Translations under genes and position numbers: made by a program
The notes under the pieces: generated by a model
What the model saw: the letters and a program-made list of their open reading frames with translations, nothing else
Told to the model about the DNA's origin: nothing
The model's database searches: none
Part shown: positions 41,266 to 46,230 of the stretch, piece after piece
Numbering within the stretch: the stretch's first letter is position 1
Layout of the letters: every line of letters begins with the position of its first letter
Origin: JBMNKL01 sp050261495
GTDB lineage: Bacteria; Bacillota; Clostridia; Acetivibrionales; DTU013
Direction: 5' to 3'
DNA length: 46,230 nucleotides
NCBI GenBank assembly: GCA_050261495.1
Contig: JBLNDI010000019.1
Coordinates: 1-46,230, forward strand

Positions 41266-41319
41266 ATTCACATAACGGCATTTATTGCTGTAAGTGTGCT
41301 GGGCAAAAACAAGCTATTG

Positions 41320-41351
41320 GCGATAAGATCGGAATTATCGCGGGTAGCCCG
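41320..41351 (+). promoter_or_regulatory. Structured leader before the NlpC/P60 gene
   Basis: Between the promoter and the ribosome binding site GGAGGG there are two adjacent hairpins: GCGATAA/TTATCGC with an 8-base loop (41320-41341), and CGGG-TAG-CCCG (41341-41351), which shares one base with it and ends 5 bases before the AGGAGG. They could modulate access to the ribosome binding site. No known riboswitch class was recognised. Confidence 0.4.
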
Positions 41352-41366
41352 TTATAGGAGGGCGAA

Positions 41367-42302
41367 ATGCCGGTTTTCAGGAAAACGTTCATATCTTTTT
41401 TCATATCCGGAGCAGTTGTCTTAATTGCAGGCAGCTATGTCTTCGCCTCTGCTGGGAAAACGGGCATTGTCACGGAAAATGCCGTCAATTTCAGGGCAAA
41501 TCCCAACACTTCGGCAAAAATCCTGTACCAGCTTAGTAAAGGCGCCATTGTCAAAGTTGTCGGGAGCGAAGGCGAATGGTTCAAGGTAAGCTACAACGAC
41601 GCCACGGGCTGGATAAACGGCAACTATGTAATAGTGCGTGAAGAAAAGATTGGTACGGGTATTGTCTCCGGGAGCGTGGTCAATGTCAGGAGAAAGCCGG
41701 ATATTGCTTCCGAAGTGCTGGCTAAATTGACCAAGGGAACCAAGGTCGAAATTGTTGAGCATTCGGGGGACTGGTACCGCATAACGATCGGGGAAGAAAG
41801 ATACGGGTGGATCCACAGCGATTACGTTAAAATCCAGGAAGAAAGGATTTCAAGGGGCGCCGCAGATGACAGGGCGGTTACGGCCGATGCGCCGGAAGAA
41901 GAACCCTTGAAAAACGCGGATACCAGGTACGGTATAGTAGAATATGCAAAAACGCTGCTCGGCATCAAGTACAGGTACGGCGGAAGCACTCCGAGCGGTT
42001 TTGATTGTTCCGGGTTTGTAAGCTACGTATTCAAGAAGTTCGGTATAACGCTGGACAGGACGTCCGCAGGGATGGGAAAAGGCGGCGAGCCGGTTGAGAA
42101 AAGCGCCCTGAAGGCCGGCGACCTGGTGTTTTTTGATACCAACGGAGGCCTCAACAGTATCAACCATGTCGGCATATATATCGGCAACGGGAAATTCATA
42201 CATGCTTCCTCATACCAGGACAAAAAGGTTAAGATAAGCAGCCTGAACGAAAGCTATTACATCAAAACTTACATGGGAGCAAGGGATTACCTTGGCAAAT
42301 AA
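41367..42302 (+). CDS. Secreted SH3b-NlpC/P60 peptidoglycan hydrolase
   Basis: A 311-residue wall hydrolase. An N-terminal signal peptide (about 1-29) is followed by two bacterial SH3 domains (about 32-91 and 96-157; each with NFRANPN or NVRRKPD and GW(I)NGxYV-like ends). An acidic linker leads to the NlpC/P60 catalytic domain (about 185-310), with nucleophile Cys214 in GFDCSGFVSYVF, His267 in NHVGIYIG and polar third residue His279. It cleaves D-Glu-diamino acid bonds in stem peptides. RBS: AGGAGGG. Strong consensus promoter upstream. Confidence 0.95.
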   Translation: MPVFRKTFISFFISGAVVLIAGSYVFASAGKTGIVTENAVNFRANPNTSAKILYQLSKGAIVKVVGSEGEWFKVSYNDATGWINGNYVIVREEKIGTGIVSGSVVNVRRKPDIASEVLAKLTKGTKVEIVEHSGDWYRITIGEERYGWIHSDYVKIQEERISRGAADDRAVTADAPEEEPLKNADTRYGIVEYAKTLLGIKYRYGGSTPSGFDCSGFVSYVFKKFGITLDRTSAGMGKGGEPVEKSALKAGDLVFFDTNGGLNSINHVGIYIGNGKFIHASSYQDKKVKISSLNESYYIKTYMGARDYLGK

Positions 42303-42380
42303 TAAAACGCTTCTTAAATAAATCGCCAATATTTACAAATATTTCCATTTATAATATAATATATGCAAAAAGGTGTCGCA

Positions 42381-44858
42381 ATGAGTGTTATTTGCAAACG
42401 CCCTGCCGTATCTTTTTGCATAATGATGATTGCAGGCATTTTAGCCGCATACCTGTCGGATTCCGTTATCCTGGTCGTAAGCCTGTTCCTGTTGATTTCA
42501 GCTTGCTTTTTTGTTTTCGGAAGAAACATGGCAAGAGGATTTTTTGTGCCTTCATTCATGCTCGTATTTTTTCTCATTGGAGCTTTTGAGTTCCTGGCTT
42601 ACAATCATTACCGGCTGGAAATTTTCTCTGCTTACGGCGGGAAAGAGGTGACCGTCAGGGGGTTTGTCGCATCGGAACCTGAAGTGAAGGGCAATAAAGT
42701 GACATACGTTATAAATGCAACAGCCATAAGGGAAGGATATATCGGCGCATTCTCGGACATAAAAGGGAAAATCCTGCTTACCACGCTGGCAGCTACGGAT
42801 GCAAGCTTCTTTGACTACGGAAGCGAGGTTGTTTTTGAAGGAATGCTGACACAGCCGAAAGGCGCCAGGAACCCGGGAGGTTTTGATTACAGGAGTTACC
42901 TGGCCCAAAAAGGAGTCGGCGCCTCGGTTTTCGCCTACCCTTATTTTATTGAAACAATGGAGGGGAAAGGCGGCAATTTCATTGTGAGGGCGGGGATGGC
43001 CGCCAGGAACCGGATCGTTCATGTTATTGAAAACAGTTTGCCGCGCCAGCAAGCCGGTTTGCTTAACGGCATGCTGATAGGATATAAAAAAGGCCTTTCC
43101 GAGGAAGTGCGGGAAGTGTTTGGAAACGCCGGCCTTCTGCACATTGTAGCCGTTTCAGGGGCGAACGTGGCTTTCCTTATGCTGCCGTTGTCTTTTCTTC
43201 TGAAACTTTTACGGGTGCCCAAAAGAATCGCGAATATCCTGGTAATAATGTTCCTGTTCTTTTTCATGTTTGTCGCGGGTTTTGAACCATCGGTATTCCG
43301 GGCGGTCGTCATGGCTACGGTATTCCTGTTATCCGCTGCGCTGTACCGCGAGCCCGACACCTACTCCGCCATGGCTGTTTCATGCATTATCCTGCTGGCA
43401 ATCAACCCGTGCATGCTTTTTAATATCGGTTTCCAGCTATCATACGGCGCAACGCTGGGGATAGTCATGCTTTCAGGGAATATTGAAAACACTGCCGTCT
43501 TGCGAATTATTCGCGGAAAGACGCAAAAAATTCTGTCGGCGACGCTGGCGGCGCAACTTGGCGTGCTGCCGGTGACATTGATACATTTTAATAAAATTTC
43601 GGTAATTTCCATCATCCCCAATTTACTGGCCGCGCCCATGCTGGAGCTGATAACGATACTGGGCATGCTGATGGCTGTGCTTGGACAGTTCAGCCTGGCC
43701 GTATCAAGGCTTGTCGGTTATCTGAACTGCAATTTTCTCAGCCTCGTGCTCTATATTGCCAAATGGGCGTCGGATATGCCGTTTTCAGTGGCCAGGACGG
43801 CGACTCCTACCTTGGCGCTGGCGGCAGCCTATTATTTCGTTGTATGGTTCCTGCTATGGTATAAGCCGCTCAAGGGCATCCGGCTGAATATGCGCCATAC
43901 GGCTGCCGTATTGTCGTTTGCCGCGGTTGCGGCCCTGATAGGATACGTTCTGCCGGGACGCCTTGTAGTCGTATTTCTTGATGTGGGGCAGGGGGATTCG
44001 GCTTTTATCAGGACATATACCGGGAGAACCGTTATTATTGACGGAGGGGGCAGCGATACAGGGGCTGATTCAAGGATCGGCGAAAATACGGTGATTCCTT
44101 TCCTGCTTGATTATGGCGCAACAAGCCTGGACGCGGTTATTGCAACCCATCCCCACGGCGACCACACGCAAGGGCTTGAGGATGTCCTGGAGCAAATGAA
44201 GGTAGCCAGGCTGATCATACCTTCGCTTGTCGACGAAAGTTATTTTGACAGGCTTCTTGCCATTGCAGGCAAACGGAACATACCCGTGTCAAGGTGTTCG
44301 AAAGGTGATGTGATAAAGCTGGACAACAGGACTAGCATAAGGGTTTTAAGCCCTGAAGCCGGTATTCCTGTCGAGGAGGACTCTTTAAATAATGTGTCGC
44401 TCGTGCTAAAATTGGATTACGGGGAGACTTCTGTCCTGTTTACAGGGGATGCCGAAACGGAAGCTGAAGAAAGGCTGATGGAGGGTGTTTTTAAGCCCTG
44501 CGGGAACGGAACGGGGCTGCCGGATGGAGTGGTGGTGCCGCCAAGTGACGGAATGGGACTGCCGCATGATGGGACGAGGTTTGCTAAAGACGTTTTGGAA
44601 CTGGAAGCGGACGTTTTAAAGGTAGCGCACCATGGTTCCATAACCTCGACCGGGAGGGAATTCCTGGAGGCGGTAAACCCGGAAGCTGCAATAATCAGTG
44701 TGGGGAAAAACAAGTACGGCCACCCGTCACAGCATGTACTGGATTTGCTCAGGGAAATGGAAATCAAATGCTTCAGGACGGACGAGTGCGGGGCAGTGAT
44801 ATTAACGAGCGACGGCAAGTCAATCAGGCTCAGGCGGACTATACCGCCGGGAAGATAA
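42381..44858 (+). CDS. comEC: ComEC/Rec2 DNA-uptake channel
   Basis: About 825 residues. Order: N-terminal membrane helices and the OB-fold DUF4131 (about 20-180, VTVRGFVASEPEVKGNKVTYVINA), the competence domain with multiple helices (about 205-490; LLNGMLIGYKKGLSEEVREVFGNAGLLHIVAVSGANVAFL) and a C-terminal metallo-beta-lactamase domain (FLDVGQGDSAFIRTYTGRTVIIDGG, ATHPHGDHTQGLEDVL, LFTGDAETEAEERL, VAHHGSITSTGREFL). It transports single-stranded DNA during transformation. A Gly/Pro-rich insert (GNGTGLPDG...SDGMGLPHDG) lies between the last two motifs. ATG at 42381 has AAGGTG; the ATG at 42363 does not. Confidence 0.94.
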   Translation: MSVICKRPAVSFCIMMIAGILAAYLSDSVILVVSLFLLISACFFVFGRNMARGFFVPSFMLVFFLIGAFEFLAYNHYRLEIFSAYGGKEVTVRGFVASEPEVKGNKVTYVINATAIREGYIGAFSDIKGKILLTTLAATDASFFDYGSEVVFEGMLTQPKGARNPGGFDYRSYLAQKGVGASVFAYPYFIETMEGKGGNFIVRAGMAARNRIVHVIENSLPRQQAGLLNGMLIGYKKGLSEEVREVFGNAGLLHIVAVSGANVAFLMLPLSFLLKLLRVPKRIANILVIMFLFFFMFVAGFEPSVFRAVVMATVFLLSAALYREPDTYSAMAVSCIILLAINPCMLFNIGFQLSYGATLGIVMLSGNIENTAVLRIIRGKTQKILSATLAAQLGVLPVTLIHFNKISVISIIPNLLAAPMLELITILGMLMAVLGQFSLAVSRLVGYLNCNFLSLVLYIAKWASDMPFSVARTATPTLALAAAYYFVVWFLLWYKPLKGIRLNMRHTAAVLSFAAVAALIGYVLPGRLVVVFLDVGQGDSAFIRTYTGRTVIIDGGGSDTGADSRIGENTVIPFLLDYGATSLDAVIATHPHGDHTQGLEDVLEQMKVARLIIPSLVDESYFDRLLAIAGKRNIPVSRCSKGDVIKLDNRTSIRVLSPEAGIPVEEDSLNNVSLVLKLDYGETSVLFTGDAETEAEERLMEGVFKPCGNGTGLPDGVVVPPSDGMGLPHDGTRFAKDVLELEADVLKVAHHGSITSTGREFLEAVNPEAAIISVGKNKYGHPSQHVLDLLREMEIKCFRTDECGAVILTSDGKSIRLRRTIPPGR

Positions 44859-44943
44859 TATAGACGAACGCGCGGCAGTATCGGACGGCTGATAATGACA
44901 GGCGGACGAAAAATTCATTAACACACAAGTGAGTTGAGAACAA

Positions 44944-46137
44944 ATGGCGGCGAAGGACAGTTACGCCGAAAACGAAAAATTGCTCTGGAAAATGATAAAA
45001 AGCCGGAATATCGGTTCATTATATTTATTTTACGGTCCCGAGATTTACCTTAAAAGAAACTATGCGGAGCAGATAGAAAAGGCCATTCTTACTGAAGATT
45101 TCAAGCTTCTCAACAAGGTGACGCTGGAAGGCAAGGTCACACCTACCGCAATCATTGACAATTGCGAAACGCTTCCCGCATTCTCTGACAGAAGGCTGGT
45201 AATAGTGAAGAATTCAGGACTGTTCAGGGGGACAAGAAAGGGAAGCGGCGCTGATGCAGCGGAAATTACGGAAGATGCGGCCGTGAATGACATACCTGGA
45301 GACACCGGAGAAGGCAGTGCGGAGGATAATTTCGGCGCAGGCGGCATGAATGGCGCCGAAGCCGGCGATACAGGCGGCGCCGGCAAAAAAGCGGATGGCA
45401 GAAGGAAAAGGGCGGCAGGCGGGGATGAGCTGGCGGATTTCCTGCAGAATGTGCCCGAGCATGTATGCCTGGTTTTTATGGAAGAAGAAATTGACAAGAG
45501 AATAAAATATGTTAAGTTGATTGAACAATACGGACTAATTGTTGAATTCAACTTCAGAAAGCCTGACGAGTTGACAGGATGGGTAATGAAAAGGATAAAT
45601 GAACTCGGCCATGAAACAAATCCTCACGCTGCCGCACTGATAGTGGAGTATTGCGAGCCCGGGATGGATGATATACTCAATGAAATAAAAAAGCTCTGCG
45701 CATTTGCGGGAAGCAGGCGTACGATTACGGAAGACGACGTTGAGCGGGTATGCACGAGATCGGTTAAAAGCAGGGTATTCGACTTAACCGATGCAATTGC
45801 CGCCAACCAGGTTGCGAAGGCTCTCTCCTTGCTAAATGATATGGAAATGATGAGAGAACCGATGCCCAAGGTAATGTACATGATAGCAAGACAATTCAGG
45901 CAGCTTATCCAGGTGAAGCTGATGCTTCGCGAGGGAGCGCCGCAGTCGGCGATTGCATCCCACTTCAGGGTACAGCCTTTCATTGCGAAAAAGTTGATAA
46001 ACCAGGCGCAGAAGTTTACCGAGGAAAAGCTTGAGAAAGCGGTTTCAACCGGGCTGGAGCTGGATTTGTCCGTCAAGACCGGGAGACTGGACAGCAAAGC
46101 CGCGGTGGAACTGATGATAGCAAGCCTTTCCGGCTGA
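44944..46137 (+). CDS. holA: DNA polymerase III delta subunit HolA with acidic insert
   Basis: Clamp-loader subunit that opens the sliding clamp, 397 residues against the usual 330-345. N-terminal IGSLYLFYGPEIYLKRNYAEQI, TLPAFSDRRLVIVKN, LVFMEEEIDKRIKYVKLIEQYG, the middle PGMDDILNEIKKLCAFAG and the C-terminal RVFDLTDAIAANQVAKALSLLNDM and MIARQFRQLIQVKLML are typical. Between about 97 and 158 there is an extra stretch rich in Gly, Ala, Asp and Glu and ending in a basic KKADGRRKRAA, not expected in HolA. Its position right after comEC is the common Firmicutes order. Confidence 0.92.
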   Translation: MAAKDSYAENEKLLWKMIKSRNIGSLYLFYGPEIYLKRNYAEQIEKAILTEDFKLLNKVTLEGKVTPTAIIDNCETLPAFSDRRLVIVKNSGLFRGTRKGSGADAAEITEDAAVNDIPGDTGEGSAEDNFGAGGMNGAEAGDTGGAGKKADGRRKRAAGGDELADFLQNVPEHVCLVFMEEEIDKRIKYVKLIEQYGLIVEFNFRKPDELTGWVMKRINELGHETNPHAAALIVEYCEPGMDDILNEIKKLCAFAGSRRTITEDDVERVCTRSVKSRVFDLTDAIAANQVAKALSLLNDMEMMREPMPKVMYMIARQFRQLIQVKLMLREGAPQSAIASHFRVQPFIAKKLINQAQKFTEEKLEKAVSTGLELDLSVKTGRLDSKAAVELMIASLSG

Positions 46138-46163
46138 CAGCCTGGCATGCCGGGGGTGAGGAA

Positions 46164-46230
46164 ATGATAGCAATAAGACAAGCTTCCGCGGAAGATATAC
46201 CTGTTATAGAAGATATATTGCTTGACGCGG
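46164..46230 (+). CDS. GNAT acetyltransferase, 5' end only
   Basis: An ATG preceded by GGGGGTGAGG opens a frame reading MIAIRQASAEDIPVIEDILLDA, the typical beginning of a GNAT acetyltransferase (IRxAxxxDxxxIxxI). The gene continues beyond the window, so the acetyl-CoA site is not visible. Confidence 0.6.
   Translation, partial: MIAIRQASAEDIPVIEDILLDA

Overview
The window looks like chromosomal DNA of a low-to-mid-GC Gram-positive anaerobe of the Clostridia. This rests on strong AGGAGG-type ribosome binding sites, sigma-A promoters, a perfect CIRCE operator, PhoP-type PHO boxes, a GEAR-like SOS box, CsaB and SLH-style cell-wall chemistry, an iron-sulfur flavoprotein, and a sodium-pump decarboxylase beta/gamma pair. 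By eye the left third is AT-richer than the right half, with a visible change near 17.4 kb. No rRNA, tRNA or CRISPR array was recognised. All identifications come from reading motifs; no database search was possible.

Left edge (1-2222): an IS110-family insertion sequence with imperfect inverted ends and a long structured non-coding 5' end, the expected place for a bridge RNA. It sits next to the broken N-terminus of a membrane-anchored M28 peptidase.

Phosphate region (2400-9038): a four-hexamer PHO box drives pstS-pstC-pstA-pstB-phoU followed by the PhoP/PhoR two-component pair. PstS appears circularly permuted.

Potassium region (9628-14313): a membrane-anchored Rossmann-like protein, TrkH/KtrB, TrkA/KtrA, then a KdpD-type kinase without the usual N-terminal KdpD/USP domains and a KdpE-type regulator, with no kdpFABC in view.

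Mixed region (14508-18646): a small membrane protein, an iron-sulfur flavoprotein, a gene remnant, a methyltransferase, the repair glycosylase gene tag behind a probable LexA box, and convergent rlmI.

Sulfur amino acid and transport region (18990-24194, minus strand): a cupin protein, a MalY/PatB-type lyase, a cystathionine gamma-synthase-like enzyme and a CymR-like Rrf2 regulator in one operon, then a MATE exporter.

Glycan operon (24449-28177, minus strand): sugar nucleotidyltransferase, GT4 glycosyltransferase and a six-hairpin glycosidase-like protein. Upstream lies a consensus promoter with a perfect CIRCE element and an 11-codon leader reading frame, plus a second possible promoter surrounded by palindromes. 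This is the most unusual regulatory arrangement in the window.

Right half (28520-46230): a secreted TraB/GumN protein, DUF2461, a PurF paralogue that keeps its Fe-S cysteines but lacks the glutaminase nucleophile, an E2-like acyltransferase whose active-site His is Glu, a tandem P-loop ATPase, a GT4-CsaB fusion, a GT4 N-half protein, OadG and OadB, DUF72, GNAT, an SH3b-NlpC/P60 hydrolase, ComEC, HolA with a long acidic insert, and the start of another GNAT gene cut by the window end.
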